A DNA stretch of 40,008 nucleotides from Prevotella aurantiaca JCM 15754. GTDB lineage: Bacteria > Bacteroidota > Bacteroidia > Bacteroidales > Bacteroidaceae. Below the pieces are notes generated by a model. The model was given only the letters and a program-made list of their open reading frames with translations, ran no database searches and had not been told where the DNA came from. Positions 1-7,477 of the stretch are shown one piece after another (the stretch's first letter is position 1; every line of letters begins with the position of its first letter). The DNA is taken from assembly GCF_000614025.1 (NCBI RefSeq), contig NZ_BAKF01000021.1, positions 1-40,008 on the forward strand, written 5' to 3'. The position numbers and the translations under genes are program-made.

Positions 1-20
1 AGGTTTTTAAGGGAGGACTA
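1..20 (-). repeat. 20-bp terminal repeat, left copy
   Basis: The first 20 bases (AGGTTTTTAAGGGAGGACTA) are the exact reverse complement of the last 20 bases of the window. Read on the minus strand the repeat is TAGTCCTCCCTTAAAAACCT. It lies just downstream of the small secreted gene at 69-347. A related copy is at 430-449. The sequence is seen directly; its role is not known. Confidence 0.85.
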
Positions 21-68
21 TTTAATGTGCTATGCATGTCATCTTTCTCAGTCCTAATATATCATCAG

Positions 69-347
69 CTAAACATACGATTTAAACTCCCTATTCTCAA
101 TTTTATGAAACTGATTTAAACTATTCTTTAAAAAGATAGATTTGTCATGGACAGTATCTCCTGTGAGATATGAGAAATCCCAAATTACGTTTTTTCCAGA
201 TTCTCCATAATTTATTAATTGTTCTATAGAATAATAAGAAATAGTGTCACTACTAACAGGAAGAGTTTCTACTGCCGTCAATTTATACTGCGCACATATT
301 TCAATAGTGTATAACAAAAAGAATAGAAATAAAAAACTATTTCGCAT
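69..347 (-). CDS. small secreted protein, probably truncated or frameshifted
   Basis: A 92-residue protein with a clear signal peptide (MRNSFLFLFFLLYTIEICAQ, probable cleavage after CAQ). The mature part contains NVIWDFSYL, a WDFS motif that I associate with secreted Bacteroidota proteins. I cannot name the family. After the stop, another frame stays open for about 16 codons (LADDILGLRKM...) up to positions 23-30. One missing base near 80-84 would join it to the C-terminus, so the real protein may be slightly longer. The start codon and first two codons lie inside the 95-bp direct repeat at 342-436, which supplies its promoter box at 382-389. Function unknown; probably a member of a repeated gene family cut short at the left edge. 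Confidence 0.5.
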   Translation of the reverse strand: MRNSFLFLFFLLYTIEICAQYKLTAVETLPVSSDTISYYSIEQLINYGESGKNVIWDFSYLTGDTVHDKSIFLKNSLNQFHKIENREFKSYV

Positions 348-436
348 ATAATAATTGTTTGTTAAAATGATTTTAATGTTACAAAGGTATAAAAATAGAA
401 AAACATAAAGAAGGAAGAGAATAAAATAATTGTTTT
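342..436 (-). repeat. 95-bp direct repeat, copy 1 (promoter module)
   Basis: Identical over 95 bases to 1720-1814 and in the same orientation. Read on the minus strand it contains an A/T-rich leader, a TACCTTTG box (382-389) matching the Bacteroidota -7 consensus TAnnTTTG, a short untranslated region, and the start ATGCGA of the gene at 69-347. Identity stops right after those two codons, so the duplicated unit is a promoter plus start codon. Its outer end overlaps the 20-bp repeat copy at 430-449. Confidence 0.9.
382..389 (-). promoter_or_regulatory. -7 box (TAnnTTTG) of the gene at 69-347
   Basis: The minus strand reads TACCTTTG, 35 bases ahead of the ATG at 347. No convincing -33 element was identified. 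The same box is present in the second copy of the repeat at 1760-1767. Confidence 0.55.
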
Positions 437-449
437 TAAGGGACGACTA
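430..449 (-). repeat. 20-bp repeat, internal diverged copy
   Basis: It matches the terminal 20-mer at 17 of 20 positions: bases 1, 2 and 15 differ, giving GACGACTA instead of GAGGACTA. It has the orientation of the left copy and sits at the upstream end of the 95-bp promoter module. A shorter, more degenerate match (TTGTTTTAATGGTCG) follows the second module at 1808-1822. Confidence 0.7.
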
Positions 450-469
450 TATAGTTATAGTCTTGTTGT

Positions 470-545
470 TTTAATGTTATACATTCTGTTCTCTATCGCT
501 ATTGTGGCTTGCGTTTTCGTACCACGTTTTTTATTTCTTTCGATT
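470..545 (-). repeat. degenerate copy of the gene-tail sequence at 916-985
   Basis: On the plus strand, TTAATGTTATACATTCT and then GGCTTGCGTTTTCGTACCACG match TTAATGCTATACATTCT and GGCTTGGCGTTTTGTGTGCCACG around 917-972. That second place is the junction between the genes at 939-1616 and 750-938. The match includes substitutions and a one-base gap and has no open frame here. It is best read as the relic of an old duplication. The stretch 450-530 carries no other feature I can see. Confidence 0.55.
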
Positions 546-725
546 GTTCTTTACTGTTTTGTATATACATACAATGAAACCGATAACATTCACCGCGATA
601 CCTATGTAAATAATAATGTATTGCTCTTTTGATAGACACGGTTCCCAATCATTATCTAAACAAGGTTCACACAATGCTGATAATATCTGAACAACAGAAA
701 TAAGACGAGGTCTATTACCGTAAGT
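531..725 (-). pseudogene. gene remnant with one transmembrane segment
   Basis: The minus strand is open for about 65 codons, from just after a TAG near 728 to TAA at 531-533. There is no ATG; only a TTG midway could start it. The product has a hydrophobic stretch (QYIIIYIGIAVNVIGFIVCI) followed by a basic tail (KNNRKK). The tail resembles KNNKRG near the end of the neighbouring protein 939-1616. This and the duplicated tail at 470-545 suggest a truncated paralogue or partner gene. No function can be assigned. Confidence 0.35.
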
Positions 726-749
726 CTAAAGAAACAACTTTTAAAAAAT

Positions 750-938
750 CTATTTATCAGGGGTGTCTTTATCGATTTCATACCTAAATTCCTTTCCTTT
801 GTTTTTAGGATTTTTAATCCAATTATTATATGCCTTCATAGAGTCTTTTAGAATACCATCTATATTTCCTTGCTCTACTTTTCCTGTGCGCGAATCACCC
901 TTTTTTAAAAGGTCTCTTAATGCTATACATTCTTTCAT
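750..938 (-). CDS. small hypothetical protein (62 aa)
   Basis: A short, charged, soluble-looking protein (MKECIALRDLLKKGDSR...) with no signal peptide. Its ATG touches the stop of the gene at 939-1616 (TAAATG), so the two are likely co-translated. The region around its start is duplicated in degenerate form at 470-545. I do not recognise the family. It could be a small partner of the secreted protein upstream. It could also be the remaining N-terminal part of a longer gene. Confidence 0.4.
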   Translation of the reverse strand: MKECIALRDLLKKGDSRTGKVEQGNIDGILKDSMKAYNNWIKNPKNKGKEFRYEIDKDTPDK

Positions 939-1616
939 TTATTGCTGCGATGGCTTGGCGTTTTGTGTGCCACGTTTGTTGTTCTTTTTATTTTGACAAC
1001 TCCCGATTTGGAGCATTACCTGTGCTGTTCCTTGCCTACTAATTGTAGGTTTATTATCTTTGTATGCTTCATCTGATAATCGTCTAATTAAATAGGCCCA
1101 AAGACTTGCATTAATTGGTAAAGGAGATGTAACTGCTGACAATCGGTACTCGCCATACCTTTTGCCATCAATATCCTTTAGAACAAAATAAGAATATCTT
1201 CCACTCGTATATTTAGTATCAGGCATTTTCGTTATAAAATCCGTGTGGTACTTGCTTAAATCAAATATGGGTTCTGCCTCTGATAGTAACTGCCAGTATT
1301 GCTCCTGTTGCTTCCTCTGTTTCCTGGTTTTTGTTTCTGCTTTTACAGGACGCATTTTATCTATTCGACCTAAGCTGTCTAAGGCTACATAATATTCCTG
1401 ATAACAAGGATTACTTTTAATAATGACATAAAAATCTTTATTGTCCAAAGAATATAAAAGCTTGGGAGCTATAACTGTATCAAAATGCTGCAATACTTTA
1501 TCTGCTTTAGTCCTGCTGACCATTGCCATTGAGTCGGCTATGTTCCCTCTATCTTCCTGTGCTTTACACACAAGCGAAAAACATAGCATTAAAATTATGG
1601 AATACGCTGCTTTCAT
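939..1616 (-). CDS. secreted hypothetical protein (225 aa)
   Basis: The N-terminus MKAAYSIILMLCFSLVCKAQ is a good signal peptide with likely cleavage after KAQ. The mature part is about 205 residues, mixed charged, with a basic C-terminal tail (NKKNNKRGTQNAK). No catalytic motif or named domain is recognised. It starts 11 bases after the stop of a gene remnant (1628-1720) and is followed directly by the 62-residue gene, so it was probably a downstream member of a longer operon. It would now be transcribed from the duplicated promoter module at 1720-1814. Restriction to an accessory-looking patch is inference from context. Confidence 0.55.
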   Translation of the reverse strand: MKAAYSIILMLCFSLVCKAQEDRGNIADSMAMVSRTKADKVLQHFDTVIAPKLLYSLDNKDFYVIIKSNPCYQEYYVALDSLGRIDKMRPVKAETKTRKQRKQQEQYWQLLSEAEPIFDLSKYHTDFITKMPDTKYTSGRYSYFVLKDIDGKRYGEYRLSAVTSPLPINASLWAYLIRRLSDEAYKDNKPTISRQGTAQVMLQIGSCQNKKNNKRGTQNAKPSQQ

Positions 1617-1627
1617 CTTATAATACT

Positions 1628-1720
1628 TTATTGGGTACGTGGTAATTTCTGTGTGTCAACAATTCCTCCATTAAATCCACCTGCGTGGTCACTGCCATCT
1701 CGTTGTGGTAACCCTAATAT
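1628..1720 (-). pseudogene. 3' remnant of a lost gene fused to the repeat module
   Basis: Directly after the second 95-bp repeat the minus strand reads ATG CGA TAT TAG, so the borrowed start codon runs into a stop. In another frame the next 29 codons are open (LGLPQRDGSDHAGGFNGGIV... ending KLPRTQ) and stop at 1628-1630, 11 bases before the next gene. This looks like the C-terminal tail of a larger protein whose body has been replaced by the promoter module. The family is not recognised. Confidence 0.45.
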
Positions 1721-1814
1721 CGCATATAATAATTGTTTGTTAAAATGATTTTAATGTTACAAAGGTATAAAAATAGAAAAACATAAAGAAGGAAGAGAAT
1801 AAAATAATTGTTTT
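1720..1814 (-). repeat. 95-bp direct repeat, copy 2 (promoter module)
   Basis: A perfect copy of 342-436 in the same orientation, including the TACCTTTG box (1760-1767) and ATGCGA. Here the start codon is followed by TATTAG, so no protein is made from it directly. The promoter would instead drive the genes at 939-1616 and 750-938. Recombination between the copies would delete the 1,378 bases holding these genes. The stretch 1815-1943 beyond it shows no gene. Confidence 0.9.
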
Positions 1815-1943
1815 AATGGTCGTTTTTAGAGAACAAAAAAATCTTTTCTACCTTTTATGGGTTTATTGTTCCATATAAGTAAGAAAAATTGGAGTATATT
1901 TATTGTGAAAAATAACCACTACGTTACGAAAATATATGTTGGT

Positions 1944-3789
1944 TTATTGCAACATTCTTTCGATATCCGATTGTTTTAATATTGTTAGAATAGGTTTACC
2001 ATTCGGAGAATAATTAACATTTGTGCATGCAAACAATTGATTTACAATATTCTCCATTTCTTCGTTACTTAATACTTGTCCGTGTGGAATTGCTGCGTTT
2101 TGTGCAAGACTTAATGCTAAGGTTTTATCTATTTCTTCCTTCAACGAGTTTTCTCCTTCAAGATAGAAGCAACCATATCTGAAACTAGTTTTGAAATATT
2201 TAAGCCCTCAATACCAGTGGGAACTCCATTTATAGCATAACTCCCACCTCCCATATTACTAAGTTCAAATCCTATCGCTTCCATTTCATCAAGGATTTTT
2301 TGTAATATAGCCTCATTATTTATTGGCAAATTTACAATTTCAGGGAAAAGCATTTTTTGCGTGTGACTCGTATGATCTTCTGTTTGTTTGAGATATTGCT
2401 CATATAATATACGTACATGAGCACGATGCTGGTCGATTATCATAAGGCCTGACTTAACTGCTGTCATAACATAACAGCCTTTATATTGATAATGCGCAGG
2501 CGAACGTTCCTCTGTAGCTATAGTTTTACTTGTTTCGGTGGAACTAAAGATATCCTGTTCGTATGGTTCTGTTTGAATAGATGAGGATTTCTCTATATCT
2601 GTTGAGACTTCTTCACTCAGTCCTTTATACAGTTCTTCCCAGTGTGATTGCGATGCTGTAGAAGGTCTACTATTCTTTGTTTCCTTAAATGGGTTATATG
2701 TAGGATTGAAACCTACAGTTGGAGCGTTAATGTTTTTAGAAGGATTGAAAACTGGAATATCAGGCTTTCCTTCTGTATCAAAATCTATAGATGGAATATC
2801 GTTAAATTTGCCTAATGCTTCTTTTATTGCAGCCATAAGAATTTGCCAAATGGCTTGTTCGTTTTCAAATTTTATTTCTGTTTTAGTAGGATGGATATTA
2901 ACATCAATGTTCTCTGCTGGTACCTCAAAATATAAGAAGTAAGGTACTTGTTCACCAAATGGCACCAAACGTTCGAAAGCATTAACTACAGCTTTATTGA
3001 AATAGGGGTGTTTCATGTAGCGATCGTTCACAAAGAAATATTGTAATGCACCTTTTTTCTTTGCTGATTCTGGTTTACCAACAAATCCATAAATACGACA
3101 GAGAGTGGTTTCTACTTCTACTGGGAGCAAGTTTTGGTTGAGTTTTTTGCCAAATATTTCAATAATTCGTTGTCGTAAACTACAAGCTTTGAGAGAAAAA
3201 ATTTCTACGCCATTAGAGTGTAGTGTAAAAGAAATATTAGGATAAACCAGTGCGATACGTTCAAAAGCAGAGATAATATTATTCAGTTCAGTCGTATTTG
3301 ATTTCAAAAATTTTCGTCTTGCTGGTACATTAAAGAAAAGGTTTTCTACTTTAAAGTTGCAGCCAACTGGGCAGAGACAAGGTTCTTGACCTGTAAATTT
3401 GCTGCCTGATATAAAAAGTTGTACCCCTATATCATCTTTCTCTTGACGAGTTTTTAGTTCTATTTGAGCAACTGCAGCTATTGAGGCTAAAGCTTCGCCA
3501 CGAAAACCCATAGTAGTTAAAGCAAAAATATCGTCAGCTGTTCGTATTTTTGATGTTGCATGACGTTCGAATGAAAGACGAGCATCGGTTTCTGACATAC
3601 CTTTCCATCATCAATAACTTGTATTGATGTACGCCCAGCATCAACTATTAAAACATTTATTGTCTTTGCACCTGCGTCAACAGCGTTTTCTACCAACTCT
3701 TTTACAACGGAAGAAGGACGTTGTATTACCTCTCCTGCAGCAATTTGGTTGGCTACATTGTCGGGTAGAAGTTGTATAATATCGCTCAT
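1944..3789 (-). CDS. mutL: DNA mismatch repair protein MutL (two frame breaks)
   Basis: MutL couples mismatch recognition by MutS to strand processing. The N-terminal GHKL ATPase region shows [25 protein letters not shown] and [12 protein letters not shown]. The C-terminal dimerisation domain ends at IERMLQ. The reading frame breaks at 3600-3601, inside the ATP-binding DDGKG(M) motif, and at 2155-2156. Each break is healed by one extra G (GG to GGG on the coding strand), giving about 615 residues, normal for the family. The C-terminal motif reads [12 protein letters not shown], where endonuclease-type MutL proteins have DQHAxxExxxxE, so nicking activity is doubtful. It lies last in the guaB-to-mutL block, 13 bases after the small membrane protein. 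The breaks are probably sequencing errors, but real inactivation (a mutator) cannot be excluded. Confidence 0.9.
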
Positions 3790-3802
3790 ATCTCTTTCTT
3801 TC

Positions 3803-4075
3803 TTAAATAAAATAAACTATCAATAGTATCGCTGTAATCGTTAGAATAGTTGTAATTCCTACTATTAGTGTGAAACGATAGTTTGCCTTTTGACGAATAT
3901 TTCTATCACTGTGGAAATCGAAACTGCTTTTCCAATAGTTCGTGTCTATTTCTTTTTCGCTTTTATTCTTTAGTGATACCTGCTCTTTTAGTTTGTTAAG
4001 ACGTTCTTTTCGTTCATCAACATAAATGTATTCGTGATGAAAACGTTTTGGTTTGGGTAAATTAAAGAATATCAT
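3803..4075 (-). CDS. small membrane protein (90 aa) between OstA-like and mutL
   Basis: A basic N-terminal half ([20 protein letters not shown]) is followed by one hydrophobic C-terminal segment ([20 protein letters not shown]). This suggests a tail-anchored or single-pass inner-membrane protein. I chose the ATG at 4075 ([10 protein letters not shown]). A TTG at 4096 that overlaps the previous stop (TTGA) would add seven residues. It sits 17 bases after the OstA-like gene and 13 before mutL, so it is surely in their operon. Function unknown; by position it could assist the envelope genes rather than mutL. Confidence 0.7.
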   Translation of the reverse strand: MIFFNLPKPKRFHHEYIYVDERKERLNKLKEQVSLKNKSEKEIDTNYWKSSFDFHSDRNIRQKANYRFTLIVGITTILTITAILLIVYFI

Positions 4076-4092
4076 AAAAGCAAAATCTCTTG

Positions 4093-6032
4093 TCAATTAT
4101 TGATTTTTTGACGAGGCGGTGCGCCTACTTCACTCGGTCGAATGTCGTTATCGTCTTTACGTGCAACCTTTCTGAAGATATCGTACTTGTCTTTTGGTCT
4201 TACTGCATCATACCAATGAAAGTTTGGAAGCTGCATTTTCTCGGCTGGAATTTGAGAAATAGGGTAAAGAGTAGACGTAAATTTGTTTGTCCAAATCTTC
4301 TCTAATTGTTGCTGGGGCGATAAATAAACCCGCATGGTATCTGTTTCTAAATAGTTTAAACCTACCAGCGAACTATCTTTTTCTTCTATTGGATAGTACA
4401 CCGTTGTTACGTTTCCAATGGATTGCGCAGTTCTTATTTTGCCATCTATAAACTGTGCGTGCATAGTTTTTGATGACACTTGATTATAGTGCTGCTTGTC
4501 TTTAAGTTCCTCTATTGATAGTGCATTTCCTAATATATGAACTTCACGAATAGTAGAATCGTTCATGAACACTTTGATAGAGTCGCCTAACAATTGTCTA
4601 TTATCGCTCCAAACAATGGGTTCCTGATACATTACCAAGCAAGAATCTTGAGTGTTCGCAATTAAAAAGCCACATACAGCTTGTAAATCTGTACGATAAG
4701 AACGGACATTATCTACCCCAAAAATTTTTCGATATACCTGTGGCGTATTAATATTAAAGGCTTTCATACTAATTGTATCTGCATGTACAAATAGTGTGTC
4801 ATTGCCTTTCGAGAAGTCTTTAGCTACAGGTCCAGGATTTCCACCATAAGCTATAGCTGCTGTATCGGTGTAATGAACATAATCTCCCTTAAAAGCATGC
4901 TTGCTTTTATAATCAATGTAGTCTACATTTCCTTTACCTTCACCAACATGCGTCTTACTATTATATAATAGGTGTTCGCCCGTTATAGTGCGTTTTTTAA
5001 GGTCGTCCACAATCTTCACGTTTCCATGTCCTTCGCTGTGTCCTGTTTTTGCATTATAGATAACATCTTCGCCTGTTATGGTACGTTGTTCCTTGTGGTC
5101 GATTATCTTAACTTTTCCACGACCTTCAGTATGTCCAGTTTTACTATTATAAACAACATCTTGACCTGTTATAGTACGCTTATTAACTTTATCGTTGATT
5201 TTTACATTGCCATGACCTTCAGCGTCGCCTGTAGTGCTATTATATATAATGTTGTTTCCTTCAATATCACGTTGCGGCGACTTAATGGTAGAGAAACCAT
5301 TAAGTTGCATATGGTCGGTTTTACTATTATATGTTCCATCATTTGTATGTACAACTTCACCACGATTTGTCCGGATAACAGATTTTCCTACTACATTCAT
5401 CACACCAGTTTCTGTATTTCCGTGTGCTGTCGGCGTATTGATGTTATATTTGGGTGTGCGAATAACGACATTACCATAAAAGTTTGTATCATGTGTTTCG
5501 GTATTGTAATCACCTTCGTCAGCAACTACTACATTACCACCATAGTTTAATGTACCACGTCCACCAAAGTAATTTGCAACATTTGAAACCATATTATAAT
5601 CAAGCTATCGCACTTTAATGATTTGTATGGTTGACGTACAACAACTTTTTCTCGTGCTCTTAAAGTTTGCATAAAGCCATCATAGAAAGCACGTTGGCAG
5701 GTTACATTTGTACCATCTTTACGCTTTAAGTTCACATGTCCAAATGCTTGAAATGTATTTTGCTGTTCGTTAAGATATGCACTATCGCATAGCAAAGTCA
5801 TATCTTTATATCTAAACTTAACATTTCCCTTTGCTATTTGTACGTTAGGCATCTCTATTTGGTTATGTCGCAAAATATCTGCATGGTCAATATACACCTT
5901 AGCTCCCTCTTTCTGCTTATCTTTTTGTGCAGAAACAGAGAGCGAGATACTTAGCCCAAACAGGCATAGAATCATGTTGATGAAGATTCTATGCCCGTAT
6001 AAGTTTATTATTCCTTTGTTATTCAGAATCAT
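4093..6032 (-). CDS. OstA/LptA-like lipopolysaccharide transport protein (frame break)
   Basis: The product is a periplasmic beta-jellyroll protein of the OstA/LptA type, expected to help carry lipopolysaccharide to the outer membrane. A signal peptide (LFGLSISLSVSAQ) is followed by an OstA N-domain (IAKGNVKFRYKDMTLLCDSA). Then come many repeats of the form YNSKTGHxEGxGxVKI and a C-terminal region ending RQKINN. The frame breaks at 5600-5601; one added G (TTG to TTGG) restores SLDYNMVSNVANYFGG and gives about 646 residues. The start ATG overlaps the stop of the upstream isomerase (ATGA), indicating translational coupling. At this length it is a large Bacteroidota OstA-like protein rather than a small LptA. 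The break is more likely a base-calling error than a split gene. Confidence 0.85.
4979..5257 (-). repeat. 93-bp tandem repeats inside the OstA-like gene
   Basis: Three consecutive imperfect 93-bp units (about 4979-5071, 5072-5164, 5165-5257) encode 31-residue blocks such as TGEDVIYNAKTGHSEGHGNV. Flanking blocks on both sides are more diverged. The spacing is exact: the GTTAT before each block recurs every 93 bases. In a jellyroll protein such units would lengthen the lipid-carrying groove. Unit number may vary between strains. Confidence 0.75.
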
Positions 6033-7462
6033 CTAATCCAACCTTCATATTCGAAATCACAATCTCGATATTCTGGTGCCATCTTTATATAAGTCTCTTT
6101 TACCTTCTTCTCAATCCATTTATGAATAATGTCTTGACGCTTCTTTGCAACAACGATATCTTTCATTGCTTGTAAGTCCTCAGTAATTGTGGCACGATGT
6201 TCATCTACTCTGCTTTTCAACTTAATGATAGCACAGACTTCTTTACCTCTTATATCAGTCATTCTGAAAGGTGCTGACACATCACCAACTTTCATTGTCT
6301 CGACAATGCGGGCAATTTCGGAAGGTAGTTCCTTCATAGCAAAGTGTGAAGTGCGAGCTGCTCCCGTAATATTTGTCATAAGTCCGTAATTATTCTTAGT
6401 ATCTTTATCGTCTGAAAGATAAGATGCTGCTTCATCAAAAGTAAATTTTCCTGATTTAATATCATTAGAAATGGAATCTAAGCGATGTGTTGCAGCTTCT
6501 AATGAAGCTTCAGAAACTTTTGGTTTCAGCAAGATATGGCGACAATTTATTTTATCACCACGGCGGTCAACTAACTGAATGATGTGATAACCAAACTCAC
6601 TTTCTATAATCTTTGAAAGCTTCTTAGGATCCGTTAAGTTAAAAGCTGCAGCTGCAAATGTAGGATCTAACATACCACGTCCCATGTAACCTAATTCTCC
6701 ACCTCTACGTGCAGATTCAGTATCTTCTGAATAAAGACGTGCCAATGTTTCAAAAGAAGTTTCATCATTTGTAACTCTCTCTGTATAGTTGCGAAGTTGG
6801 TCTTTTACCCTTGCGATTTCTTCTTGCTCTATTTTGGGAGCCTGCGTAAGAATTTGTACTTCTACATTAGTTGGAATCATTGGAATACTATCTGCAGGAA
6901 GCTTTCTAAAGAATTCACGAACTTCTGCCGGCGATACTTTTACATCACCTACAAGCTTTTCTTGCATTTTTTGTACCAACTGACGATTTTTGAAATCATC
7001 GTGTAAGTCTTGTCTTATTTGTGCAATACTCTTATGTTGGTATTCCTCTAATTTTTCTTTTGAACCTATCTGTGGGATTGAAATCCAAGCATTGATTTGC
7101 TGTTCTACGCCTTGTGCTATTTCAGCTTCCGTTACAGAAATACTATCCAACGCAGCTTGATGCAAGAAAAGCTTTTGCACAGCAATCTGTTCAAGAATCT
7201 CACAATTAGGATTTTTATGCCATTGCTTACCATCAGCTTCGCTTTGTAAGCGCATAATCTCTAGGTCCGATTTTAGAATAGGTTCATCGCCTACAACCCA
7301 TAATACTTCATCGACAACACTTTCCGAATTGGCGCCCTTAGTTTCAACCGAATCATTCTTCGGCATAAGTTTTGATTCTGAAAGCATTCCTGCTGGCAAT
7401 CCCATCATCGTGATGGCAGTGCTGGCAAGAAGAAAAGCAACACTATATTTTATTATATTCAT
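6029..7462 (-). CDS. SurA-like periplasmic peptidyl-prolyl isomerase
   Basis: A 477-residue outer-membrane-protein chaperone candidate. The N-terminal signal sequence (MNIIKYSVAFLLASTAITMM) is followed by a SurA-type N-domain (about 50-185). It then has a parvulin domain with SEDTESARRGGELGYMGRGM and FGYHIIQLVDRRG (about 195-300) and a second parvulin-like domain starting at RHILLKP (about 308-405). The arrangement N-domain, two rotamase domains, short C-tail is that of SurA. It starts 15 bases after a second isomerase gene and overlaps the OstA-like gene by 4 bases (ATGA). The neighbourhood fits a role in building the outer membrane. Substrate specificity cannot be read from the sequence. 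Confidence 0.88.
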   Translation of the reverse strand: MNIIKYSVAFLLASTAITMMGLPAGMLSESKLMPKNDSVETKGANSESVVDEVLWVVGDEPILKSDLEIMRLQSEADGKQWHKNPNCEILEQIAVQKLFLHQAALDSISVTEAEIAQGVEQQINAWISIPQIGSKEKLEEYQHKSIAQIRQDLHDDFKNRQLVQKMQEKLVGDVKVSPAEVREFFRKLPADSIPMIPTNVEVQILTQAPKIEQEEIARVKDQLRNYTERVTNDETSFETLARLYSEDTESARRGGELGYMGRGMLDPTFAAAAFNLTDPKKLSKIIESEFGYHIIQLVDRRGDKINCRHILLKPKVSEASLEAATHRLDSISNDIKSGKFTFDEAASYLSDDKDTKNNYGLMTNITGAARTSHFAMKELPSEIARIVETMKVGDVSAPFRMTDIRGKEVCAIIKLKSRVDEHRATITEDLQAMKDIVVAKKRQDIIHKWIEKKVKETYIKMAPEYRDCDFEYEGWIR

Positions 7463-7477
7463 AAAGTCCTTTCAAAA

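Noticed and set aside
531..725. Weak resemblance of LISVVQILSALCEPCLDND to the helix after the active site in ubiquitin-conjugating (E2) enzymes
   Set aside because: Only about 20 residues, no catalytic cysteine region, no start codon and a membrane helix right behind it. Chance similarity is more likely.
1944..3789. mutL as three separate genes
   Set aside because: The pieces are consecutive parts of one MutL with overlapping ends, and one added G at each break joins them into a normal-length protein.
4972..5550. A plus-strand frame of 192 codons opposite the OstA-like gene
   Set aside because: Its apparent repeats mirror the 93-bp tandem repeats of the real gene on the other strand.
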